14,327 nt of DNA. Source: JAWLGJ01 sp041685145. GTDB lineage: Bacteria; Pseudomonadota; Alphaproteobacteria; Rhodospirillales; Magnetospirillaceae. The DNA lies in NCBI GenBank assembly GCA_041685145.1, contig JAWLGJ010000060.1:1-14327 (forward strand). Reading direction: 5' to 3'. Position 1 is the stretch's first letter. Each line of letters opens with the position of its first letter. Below are positions 1-7,500 of this stretch, in pieces. The notes beneath the pieces were generated by a model. It had not been told where the DNA came from. It searched no databases and was given only the letters and a program-made list of their open reading frames with translations. The translations under genes and the position numbers were made by a program.

Positions 1-1
1 G

Positions 2-505
2 GAACCCTGGCTGGCGGCGCGCGACGTCGCCCGGTTCACGCTGCTGTACGGCTGCGGCCTGCGCCTGGGCGAGGCGCTGGCCCTGCGCCGCCGCGACCGC
101 CCCGCCGGCGCGGTCATCACCGTCACCGGCAAGGGCCGCAAGCAGAGGGTGGTGCCGGTGCTGCCGGCGGTGATCGAGGCCATCGACGACTATCTGGCCC
201 GCTGCCCGTTCAATCCCGGCCCCGACGGCCCGCTGTTCCTGGGGGCGCGCGGCAAGCGGCTCAACCCCGGCGTCGTTCAGCGCCAGATGCGGCGGCTGCG
301 GGTGCTGCTGGGGCTGCCGGACACGGCGACGCCGCACGCCCTGCGGCATTCCTTCGCCACCCATCTGCTGGCGGGCGGCGGCGACCTGCGCACCATCCAG
401 GAACTGCTGGGGCACGCCTCGCTCAGCACCACCCAGCGTTACACCGAGGTCGACGCCGGGCGCCTGTCACAGGTTTACGGCGCCGCCCACCCACGGGCGC
501 GGTAG
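2..505 (+). CDS. xerC: Tyrosine recombinase XerC, C-terminal catalytic part (5' truncated by window edge)
   Basis: XerC is one of the two tyrosine recombinases that resolve chromosome dimers at the dif site during cell division. Reading from base 2 gives 167 residues of the catalytic domain; full-length proteins are about 300 residues, so the N-terminal SAM-like core-binding half lies outside the window. Seen directly: first catalytic Arg in CGLRLGEAL, the beta-hairpin Lys in TGKGRKQR, the H-x-x-R box in HALRHSFATHLL, the second His in ELLGHASLSTTQ, and the nucleophile Tyr in RYTEVD. The C-terminal tail VYGAAHPRAR closely resembles the XerC ending (VYDAAHPRA in E. coli) and favours XerC over XerD. 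Every catalytic residue is present, so the gene looks functional. It converges on tldD with a 10-base gap. Confidence 0.92.
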   Translation, partial: EPWLAARDVARFTLLYGCGLRLGEALALRRRDRPAGAVITVTGKGRKQRVVPVLPAVIEAIDDYLARCPFNPGPDGPLFLGARGKRLNPGVVQRQMRRLRVLLGLPDTATPHALRHSFATHLLAGGGDLRTIQELLGHASLSTTQRYTEVDAGRLSQVYGAAHPRAR

Positions 506-516
506 GCCCCGCGCCT
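495..516. terminator. GC hairpin spanning the convergent xerC/tldD stop codons
   Basis: Bases 496-502 (GGCGCGG) pair with 509-515 (CCGCGCC) around a six-base loop, giving a seven-pair all-GC stem that covers the xerC stop (503-505) and touches the tldD stop (516-518). It is symmetrical, so it could serve both converging transcripts. There is no T-run on either side, so it is not a classic intrinsic terminator; it could act as a 3'-end stabiliser or Rho-dependent pause. This is inference from the dyad alone. Confidence 0.35.
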
Positions 517-1949
517 CAGGTGGCGGTGCCGCCGACGGTCAGGGCGCCCACCAGCAGCGTCGGCTGCCCCACGCCCACCGGCACGCCTTGGCCGTCCTTG
601 CCGCAGGTGCCGATGCCGTCGTCGAGCTTGAGGTCGTTGCCGATCATCGTCACCTGCGTCAGCACGTCGGGGCCGTTGCCGATCAACGTCGCGCCCTTCA
701 CCGCCGGGCCGATCTTGCCGTCCTCGACGAGATACGCCTCGGAGGCCGAGAACACGAACTTGCCCGAGGTAATGTCCACCTGGCCGCCGCCGAAATTGAC
801 CGCGTATAGCCCGCGCTTGACCGAGGCGAGGATTTCGCCGGGGTCGTGGGCGCCGGGGCGCATATAGGTGTTGGTCATGCGCGGCATCGGCCGGTGGGCG
901 AAGCTCTGCCGGCGGCCGTTGCCGGTGGGCGCCATGCCCATCAGGCGGGCGTTCTGGCGGTCCTGCATGAAGCCCACCAGCCGGCCGTCCTCGATCAGCG
1001 TGGTGCAGGACGAGGGCGTGCCCTCGTCGTCGATGGTCAGCGAGCCGCGGCGGTCGGGCATGGTGCCGTCGTCAACGACGGTCACCCCGGGCGCCGCCAC
1101 CCGCTCGCCCATCAGCCCCGAGAACGCCGAGGTCTTCTTGCGGTTGAAGTCGCCCTCCAGGCCGTGGCCGACGGCCTCGTGCAGCAGCACGCCGGGCCAG
1201 CCCGGCCCCAGCACCACCGGCATCTCGCCGGCGGGAGCGTCGATGGAGCCCAGATTCACCGCCGCCTGGCGCAGCGCCTCGTCCACCGCCCGGTGCCAGG
1301 CGGCCGCGTCGAGCAGGGAATCGTAGGCGAAGCGCCCGCCCATGCCGTAGCTGCCGGTTTCCATGCGCTCGCCATCGGCCATCACCACCGAGACGTTGAG
1401 GCGCACCAGCGGCCGGATGTCGGCGGCCTGGCGGCCGTCGGGGCGCAGGATGTGCACCGCCTGCCACGAGCCGGTAAGCGAGGCCGACACCTGGCGCACG
1501 CGGCTGTCGCGGCCCCGGGCGTAGGCGTCGATCTGCTCCAGAAGCCGCACCTTGGTCTCGAAGGGCACCGGGTTCAGTGGATTGAGGTCGGTGTAAAGCG
1601 AGCGGTTGGTGGCGGCGGGCGGCTCGGCGAAGCTGCCGGCGTGGCCGTGGCGCACCGCCGCCACCGCCTCGGCGGCGCGGCGGATGGCGTCGTTGGAGAG
1701 TTCGGTGGCGTGGGCGTAGCCGCTGGCCTCGCCGGCCACCGCCCGCAGCCCGAATCCCTGCGCGGTGTCGAAATTGGCGCTGCGGATCCGGCCGTCGTCC
1801 AACACCAGGCTTTCCGAGGCGCGGTACTCCAGGAACAGTTCGCCGTCGTCGCAGCCGTGCAGGGAGTCGGCCACGATGCGCGCCACCTCGTCGCGGTCGA
1901 GGGCGGCGCGCACGAAAAAGAGTTCGTCGGTGGCGGCGATGTCGGCCAT
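516..1949 (-). CDS. tldD: Metalloprotease TldD
   Basis: TldD is the zinc-bearing subunit of the cytoplasmic TldD/TldE (PmbA) protease, known in enterobacteria for trimming the microcin B17 precursor and degrading the CcdA antitoxin. The product is 477 residues, the usual size. Seen: the HExxxH zinc motif in LLHEAVGHGLEGDFNRK (His257, Glu258, His262), and near the C-terminus the conserved segment GTCGKDGQGVPVGVGQP, which carries the cysteine known as the third metal ligand in the family. The ATG at 1949 is chosen because GGAGA lies seven bases upstream and the protein begins as TldD homologues do; longer in-frame readings run into the kinase gene. No tldE lies in the window, which is normal because the partner is often unlinked. 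The upstream kinase gene ends 74 bases away on the same strand. Confidence 0.95.
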   Translation of the reverse strand: MADIAATDELFFVRAALDRDEVARIVADSLHGCDDGELFLEYRASESLVLDDGRIRSANFDTAQGFGLRAVAGEASGYAHATELSNDAIRRAAEAVAAVRHGHAGSFAEPPAATNRSLYTDLNPLNPVPFETKVRLLEQIDAYARGRDSRVRQVSASLTGSWQAVHILRPDGRQAADIRPLVRLNVSVVMADGERMETGSYGMGGRFAYDSLLDAAAWHRAVDEALRQAAVNLGSIDAPAGEMPVVLGPGWPGVLLHEAVGHGLEGDFNRKKTSAFSGLMGERVAAPGVTVVDDGTMPDRRGSLTIDDEGTPSSCTTLIEDGRLVGFMQDRQNARLMGMAPTGNGRRQSFAHRPMPRMTNTYMRPGAHDPGEILASVKRGLYAVNFGGGQVDITSGKFVFSASEAYLVEDGKIGPAVKGATLIGNGPDVLTQVTMIGNDLKLDDGIGTCGKDGQGVPVGVGQPTLLVGALTVGGTAT

Positions 1950-1987
1950 GTCGTCTCCGTGCGCAGGAATGGATTGTCGCTGACCGA

Positions 1988-2016
1988 TATATAGTCGGCC
2001 GGGCCGGCGGCGGAAA
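1988..2016 (-). promoter_or_regulatory. Possible tldD promoter
   Basis: On the minus strand a TTTCCG hexamer (2016-2011) is followed after exactly 17 bases by TATATA (1993-1988), which ends 38 bases before the tldD start codon. The -10 is a fair match to the sigma-70 type and the -35 is poor. It is the only AT-rich stretch in the 74-base gap between the kinase stop and tldD. Read-through from the kinase gene is an alternative. Confidence 0.3.
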
Positions 2017-2023
2017 GCGCGCG

Positions 2024-4204
2024 TCAGGCGGCCCCGAAGCCGGAGGCACGGTCGGGCGCCTCCAGGGCCGGCGCGCCGCCGATCAGGCGATGGGGCGGGA
2101 AGGCGACGGTAACGGCGGTCCCCACCCCCGGCTCGCTGGCGACCGTCAACTCGCCGTCGTGCAGCGCGACCAGCGAGCGGCTGAGCGGCAGGCCCAGCCC
2201 GGTGCCTTCGTGGCGGCGCGACAGGCGGCTGTCGACCTGGCCGAAGGGGGTGAGGGCCTTGTGGATTTCCTCCGGCGTCATGCCGATGCCGGTGTCCTGC
2301 ACCGCCAGCGCCACCCAGCCGTCGACGCGGCGGGTGGCGACCACCGTCACCCGGCCCTCGGGCGCGGTGAACTTGATGGCGTTGCTGAGCAGGTTGAGCA
2401 GCACCTGCTTCAACCGTCGCTGATCGCCGTGCAGGCGCGGCAGGTTGTCGGCGACATCGACCTCCAGCGCGACATCGCCGGCCTGGGCGCGCTCGCGCAC
2501 CAGGCGCAGGGCGGCGCGCACCAATTGCGGCACCGCCACCTCGTCCTCGCTCAGTTCCAGGCGCCCGGCCTCGATCTTCGAGACGTCGAGGATGTCGTTG
2601 ATGACCTCCAGCAGATGACGGCCGGAATCGTTGATGCTGCGGGCATAGCCCTCGTAGCGTTCGTCGCCCAGCGCCCCGAACACGCGCGAGGTCATCATTT
2701 CGGAGAAGCCGATGATGGCGTTCAACGGCGTGCGCAGTTCGTGGCTCATATTGGCCAGGAACTCCGACTTGGTGCGGTTGGCCAGTTCCGCCTGCTCCTT
2801 GGCCGCCTCCAGCGCCCGTTCCGCCTGCTTGCGCTGGGTGATGTCGGTGTAGATGCCGATGATCTGGCCCTGCGCGGTGCGCCGCTCGACGATCAGCACC
2901 CAGCGGTCGTCGGACAGGCGCCGCTCGCGGCTGCCCGCCGCCTCCAGGTGGGACTCGACGCATTCCGCCAGCCAGGCCTTGGGCAAGTCCTCGACCACCA
3001 GATCGCCGGCGTCGGCGGCCCGGCGCATCATCTCGACATAGGAGATTCCGGGGCGCATGGCGGCGGCGCAGCCGGGGAAGATGGCGCGCAGCGCGTCGTT
3101 GCACAGCAGCAACCGGTCGTCGACGTCCCACAGCGCCAGGCCGTCCGACATGCCGTCCACCGCCGCCTGCAGCCGTTCCTGGGCCTGGCGGGCGCACAAC
3201 TCGTTTTCCACCTGCTGGGTGACGTCGGTGCCGGTGCCGCGGTAGCCGAGGAAGGTGCCGTCCTCGGCGAAGGCGGGCTTGCCGCTGATCTTGATGTGGC
3301 GCACCCCCAGCGGCGACCGGATGCGGTAGTGCAGGTCGCGGAAGGGCTGGCGTGCCTCCAGGAGCTTCATGTGCTCCTCCAGGCGCGGCCGGTCCTCGGG
3401 CACCGCCAGTTCGGTGCGCCGCCGGCCCACCCACGAGGCCGGGTCGATGCCCAAAAGCTCCTGAATGCGGCCGGAGAAATAGGTGAAGCGCAGGTCGGGG
3501 CCGGTTTCCCAGAACCAGTCCGAGGCCGCCTCGGCGATGTCGCGGAAGCGGGTTTCGCTGTTGCGCAGCGCGATTTCGATGTGCCGGCGCTCCTGCACCT
3601 CCAGTTCCAAGGCGCGGGTGCGCTCCGCCACCGCCTCGTGCAGGGTCCGCTCCACCCGCTTGTGCGGGGTGATGTCGTGGATCATCAGAGTGACGCCGCT
3701 GACCCGCCCGCCCCGGCGCCAGGGGGTGCATTCGGCGCGCACATGGACGCCGCCGTCCTCCGGCCACAGGCCGCGCATCTCCACCGAGCCCGGCCGGTTC
3801 TCCAGGGCGCCCTCCAGCACCGGCAGCAGTGCGTCGGCATGGGCGCCGAGGATCTGGGCGGCGGGGCGCCCGCTCAGGCGCCCGCGCGGCGCCCCGCACC
3901 ACCGCTCGAACTGGCGATTGACGTAGCGCAGGCGCAGCGAGTCGTCGAGCAGCGCCACCATCGCCGGCAGCGAATCCGCCAGCCGCACCAGTTCCCGCGG
4001 CGCCGCCGTCCGGACACCGCCGGCGCGGCCATAGGCGAAGGCGAGCGCCAACAGCGCCACCCCGCAGGCGGCCTGAATCGACCGCACGGCGGGCGAGGCC
4101 TCCATCAGCAACGCCACCAGGACCGCCCCCGCGCCGACGCCCATCGCCGCTGCCGCGACCAATTTATGCACATGCCAAGGCGGCCGCCTGGCCAGGCGCC
4201 TCAC
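2024..4204 (-). CDS. Membrane-anchored sensor histidine kinase with three PAS domains
   Basis: A two-component sensor kinase that would autophosphorylate on His and pass phosphate to an unknown response regulator. With a GTG start at 4204 it has 726 residues. In order: two hydrophobic segments (about 14-33 and 40-58) with a very short loop between them, so little or no periplasmic sensor; PAS 1 (about 73-185, ending in HDITPHK); a short coiled stretch; PAS 2 (about 214-327, with ASDWFWETGPDLRFTYFSG); PAS 3 (about 342-455, DGLALWDVDDRLLLCNDALR, PAS_7-like); HisKA with the H box SHELRTPLNAIIGFSE (His488); and HATPase with N box (LLNLLSNAIKF), G1 (DTGIGM) and G2 (GTGLGL). There is no receiver domain. 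The GTG is preferred because GGGAGG sits nine bases upstream. An in-frame ATG at 4456 also has a good site (GAGGAG, eight bases away) and would add 84 residues, but codons 4205-4340 have AT-rich third positions unlike the rest of the gene. The signal sensed cannot be deduced; cytoplasmic PAS domains suggest redox, light or a small ligand. Confidence 0.9.
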   Translation of the reverse strand: MRRLARRPPWHVHKLVAAAAMGVGAGAVLVALLMEASPAVRSIQAACGVALLALAFAYGRAGGVRTAAPRELVRLADSLPAMVALLDDSLRLRYVNRQFERWCGAPRGRLSGRPAAQILGAHADALLPVLEGALENRPGSVEMRGLWPEDGGVHVRAECTPWRRGGRVSGVTLMIHDITPHKRVERTLHEAVAERTRALELEVQERRHIEIALRNSETRFRDIAEAASDWFWETGPDLRFTYFSGRIQELLGIDPASWVGRRRTELAVPEDRPRLEEHMKLLEARQPFRDLHYRIRSPLGVRHIKISGKPAFAEDGTFLGYRGTGTDVTQQVENELCARQAQERLQAAVDGMSDGLALWDVDDRLLLCNDALRAIFPGCAAAMRPGISYVEMMRRAADAGDLVVEDLPKAWLAECVESHLEAAGSRERRLSDDRWVLIVERRTAQGQIIGIYTDITQRKQAERALEAAKEQAELANRTKSEFLANMSHELRTPLNAIIGFSEMMTSRVFGALGDERYEGYARSINDSGRHLLEVINDILDVSKIEAGRLELSEDEVAVPQLVRAALRLVRERAQAGDVALEVDVADNLPRLHGDQRRLKQVLLNLLSNAIKFTAPEGRVTVVATRRVDGWVALAVQDTGIGMTPEEIHKALTPFGQVDSRLSRRHEGTGLGLPLSRSLVALHDGELTVASEPGVGTAVTVAFPPHRLIGGAPALEAPDRASGFGAA

Positions 4205-4207
4205 TTG

Positions 4208-4240
4208 ACCGTTCCTCCCGGTTCGTTTTCGCCGAACGGT
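4208..4240 (-). promoter_or_regulatory. Kinase leader dyad flanking the ribosome binding site
   Basis: In the kinase transcript ACCGTTC (4240-4234) can pair perfectly with GAACGGT (4214-4208). The ribosome binding site GGGAGG (4219-4214) lies at the end of the loop and its last G is inside the stem. An alternative shorter pairing GTTCG/CGAAC exists within the same stretch. The arrangement could dampen translation; it is visible in the sequence but function is inferred. Confidence 0.35.
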
Positions 4241-4270
4241 TGTTGTCGGCTTTTCTTGTTCTATCCTTTC

Positions 4271-4299
4271 CGAATACTCCCCTTGAACCTTTGGTGCAA
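4271..4299 (-). promoter_or_regulatory. Weak candidate promoter for the histidine kinase
   Basis: On the minus strand TTGCAC (4299-4294) is followed after 17 bases by TATTCG (4276-4271), each a three-of-six match to sigma-70 hexamers. It would give a leader of roughly 60 bases before the GTG at 4204. It lies in the AT-richer core of the intergenic region. Other arrangements are possible. Confidence 0.22.
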
Positions 4300-4509
4300 T
4301 ACCCCGTAACGGTGGTATACCCTTTGGACATAGGAGCCGGGGCGCACCGTCGCCGCCGGGCGGCGGCGGGACGGCCGCGCCGCCGGCGGCATCGTCGTTG
4401 GCGCTGCTCATGCTTTCGGTGCCCATGCGGTCCTGCCTGTGTCTCAGATGGGGCATTCCGGCCGCTCCTCAAGCTGGATAGGCGGCTACCCTGGAAACGG
4501 TGTTCGAGC

Positions 4510-4545
4510 AGTCCCTTATTAGGGGGGCTGGACCTTTGGCAAAGG
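4510..4545 (+). promoter_or_regulatory. Tandem small hairpins over the oxidoreductase ribosome binding site
   Basis: Two adjacent dyads precede the GTG start at 4556. The first pairs AGTCCC (4510-4515) with GGGGCT (4524-4529, one G-T pair). The second is the near-perfect palindrome CCTTTGGCAAAGG (4533-4545), where CCTTT can fold onto AAAGG with a three-base loop. AAAGG is also the only plausible ribosome binding site for the gene, nine to ten bases from the GTG, so folding would mask it. As DNA the palindrome could instead be an operator half-site pair. Regulation is inference. Confidence 0.35.
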
Positions 4546-4555
4546 ATGAACGCGC

Positions 4556-7500
4556 GTGGCGGCAGAACGACAGGAGAACGGGGGCGCCGACACTCCACTC
4601 GGTTTCGGCGTCGTTTTCCATGACCTTTACGACGACGCCGGCCTGGCCCGCATCGACGGGCTGTTCCTCGACCATCTGGCCGAGGGGGACGCGGCGCTGG
4701 CCGAGCGCCTGGGCGCCGCCCGCGCCGCCCCCGAGGCGCTGACCGCCAAGGACGAGGCCGACCTGCTGCTGGCCCTGGCGCCGCATCTGGAGGACTTCGT
4801 CGGCCGGTTGTTCGGGGTCACCGCGCCCTTGCACGAGCTGGCGGCGCGCCAGGACGCGCTGGCGCCGCTGTTCGCCGTCAAGCGCCTGTTCGTGCAGCGC
4901 CGCGCCGCCAAGCGCCACAAGCCCGACGAGGCAGGGGCGTATGACGGCGCCGCCCTGCGCCGCGACCTCGACGCGCGCCTGGGCGCGGGCTGGGACGAGG
5001 CCGCCTTCGCCCGCGCCGTCGCCGCCTGGATGGACGACGAGGCCGCGCACGCCGACGACCTGGAGACGGCGGCGCGCTATGCCGCCTGGGCCCTGCACAG
5101 CCGCGAGGGCCAGGCCCGCCACCGGCACGGGCTGCTGTTCAAGCGCCCGCGCCGGCGCGACCCCCACGCCCTCGTCGACACGCAAACCAGCGCCGTGGAC
5201 GGCGCGGCGGCGCTGGAGGGGCCGGCGGAAACGCGCCGACGGCGCGACGGCTTCGCCCTCACCGACGCCGGCACCGACCTCGCCGGGGCGCTGGACGAGA
5301 TCAACTACTGCATCCTGTGCCACCACCAGGGCAAGGACTCCTGCCGCCACGGCATGACCGAGCCGAAAGCCGAGACCTTCGCCACCAACCCGCTGGGCGT
5401 GGTGCAGACGGGCTGCCCGCTGGAGGAGAAGATCTCCGAGATGCACGAGGCCCGCGGGCGCGGCCTGGCGGTGGCGGCGCTGGCGCTGGCGGTGGTGGAC
5501 AATCCGCTGGTGGCCGGCACCGGGCACCGCATCTGCAATGACTGCATGACCGCCTGCATCTATCAGCGCCAGAACCAGGATCCGGTGGACATTCCCCAGG
5601 CCGAGACCCGCATCCTCAAGGACGTCCTCGCCCTGCCCTGGGGCTTCGAGATCTACGGCCTGCTGACGCGCTGGAACCCGCTCAACCTGCGCCGGCCGCG
5701 GCCCCGCCCCGACTCGGGCCGCACCGTGCTGGTGGTGGGGCTGGGCCCGGCGGGCTACACCCTGGCGCATCACCTGCTCAACGAAGGCCACCGCGTGGTG
5801 GCGGTGGACGGCCTCAAGATCGAGCCGCTGGACCCGGCGCTGTCGGGGGTGGCGCCGGACGGCGCCCGCGTCGCCTTCCGCCCCGTGCGCGACGCGCGCG
5901 ATTTGTGGGAAAACCTGGACGCGCGGGTGATGGCCGGCTTCGGCGGCGTCGCCGAGTACGGCATTACCGTGCGCTGGGACAAGAACTTCCTCAAGGTCAT
6001 CCGCCTGCTGCTGGAGCGGCGATCCCGCTTCGCCATGTTCGGCGGCGTGCGCTTCGGCGGCACCCTGACGCCGGAGTCGGCCTTCGCCCTGGGCTTCGAC
6101 CACATCGCCCTGTGCCTGGGGGCCGGCAAGCCCACCATCCTCGACATCCCCAACAACCTGGCGCCGGGGGTGCGGCAGGCATCGGATTTCCTGATGGCGC
6201 TGCAACTGACCGGCGCGGCGCGCATGGACACGGTGGCCAATCTGCAGGTGCGCCTGCCGGTGGTGGTCATCGGCGGCGGCCTGACCGCCGTCGACACCTG
6301 CACCGAGGCGCTGGCCTATTACCCCGTGCAGGTGGAGAAGTTCCGGCGGCGCTACGAGGCGCTGACCGCCGAACGGGGCGAGGCGGCGGTGCGGGCCGCC
6401 TGGACGCCCGCCGAGGCGGCGATCGCCGACGAGTTCCTCGCCCACGCCCGCGCCTTGCGCGCCCAGCCGGAGCGCCGCGAGGAACTGCTGCGGGAATGGG
6501 GCGGCGCCACCATCGCCTATCGCCGCCGCCTCGTCGACTCGCCCGCCTATCGCAACAACCACGAAGAGGTGGCCAAGGCGCTGGAAGAGGGCATCCGCTT
6601 CGCCGAGGAACTCAGCCCCGTGGCGGTGGAGGTGGACGAGGCCGGCCACGCCGCCGGCCTGCGCGTGCGCCGCCCCGACGGCTCGGAAACCGTGCTGGCG
6701 GCGCGCAGCGTCCTGGTGGCGGCGGGGACGCAGCCCAACACCGTGCTGGCGCGCGAAGCCGCGGGCATCGCCCTCGACGGGCGCTGGTTCCAGGCCGTCG
6801 ACGACGATGGCCGCCCGGTGACGCCGGAGCGCCTGGCCAAGCCGGACCGGCCGCAGGTGCTGATGCATGTCCGCGACGACGGCCGCGCCATGAGCTTCTT
6901 CGGCGACCTGCACCCCTCCTGGGCCGGCAATGTCGTCAAGGCGATGGGCAGCGCCAAGCAGGGCTATCCGGTGGTCGACCGCGTCCTCGCCCGCGCCCCG
7001 CGCGCGCCCGTCGACGGCGCCGCGCTGGTGGCCGGCCTGAACCGGGATTTGCGCGCGGTGGTCGAGCGGGTCGACCGCCTGACCCCCACCATCGTCGAGG
7101 TGGTGGTGCGGGCGCCGCTGGCGGCGCGGACCTTCCGGCCGGGGCAGTTCTTCCGCCTGCAGAACTACGAGACCCTGGCGCCGCGGGTCGACGGCACCGT
7201 GCTGGCGATGGAGGGCGTCGCCCTCACCGGCGCCTGGGTGGACGCCGAGGCGGGGCTGGTGTCGCTGATCGTGCTGGAGGTCGGCGGTTCCTCCGACATC
7301 TGCCGCGCCCTGCGGCCGGGCGAGCCGGTGGTGCTGATGGGGCCGACCGGCGCCCCCACCGAAATTCCCGCCGGCGAGACGGTGCTGCTGGCCGGCGGCG
7401 GGCTGGGCAACGCGGTCCTGTTCTCCATCGGCAAGGCGATGCGCGCCGCCGGTTCGCGGGTGCTGTATTTCGCCGCCTACCGCACCCCCGAGGGCCGCTT

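Larger units (their letters stand above)
4205..4555. other. Divergent intergenic region between kinase and oxidoreductase genes
   Basis: This 351-base stretch separates two divergent genes. Bases 4205-4340 are distinctly richer in A and T than the rest of the window and hold the likely promoters, including the palindrome GGTATACC (4315-4322). Bases 4341-4480 return to high GC with GGC/GCC-rich repeats and, on the minus strand, an ATG (4456) preceded by GAGGAG that reads in frame towards the kinase. I see no convincing independent small gene, no tRNA and no riboswitch class that I recognise. Most of the region would form a long leader for the oxidoreductase if its promoter lies in the AT-rich core. 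Confidence 0.6.

Noticed and set aside
846..1994. Plus-strand open frame opposite tldD
   Set aside because: Shadow frame of a clearly conserved TldD; no independent ribosome binding site or domain.
1950..3902. Reading frame that extends tldD upstream into the kinase region (1128 codons in total)
   Set aside because: The extra part is an out-of-frame reading of the kinase. TldD has its own ATG at 1949 with GGAGA and a normal family length.
2090..4309. Plus-strand open frame of 739 codons opposite the histidine kinase
   Set aside because: No recognisable motif, Arg/Ala/Gly/Gln-rich shadow composition; the opposite strand holds complete PAS, HisKA and HATPase domains.
4164..4340. Possible minus-strand small protein beginning MSKGYTTVTGYC in the intergenic region
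   Set aside because: No ribosome binding site before its ATG, AT-rich atypical codons, and its end runs out of frame into the kinase start.
4441..4530. Considered a riboswitch in the oxidoreductase leader
   Set aside because: The folds visible are short, and none of the conserved cores I know (FMN, TPP, cobalamin, SAM, glycine, molybdenum cofactor) can be found.
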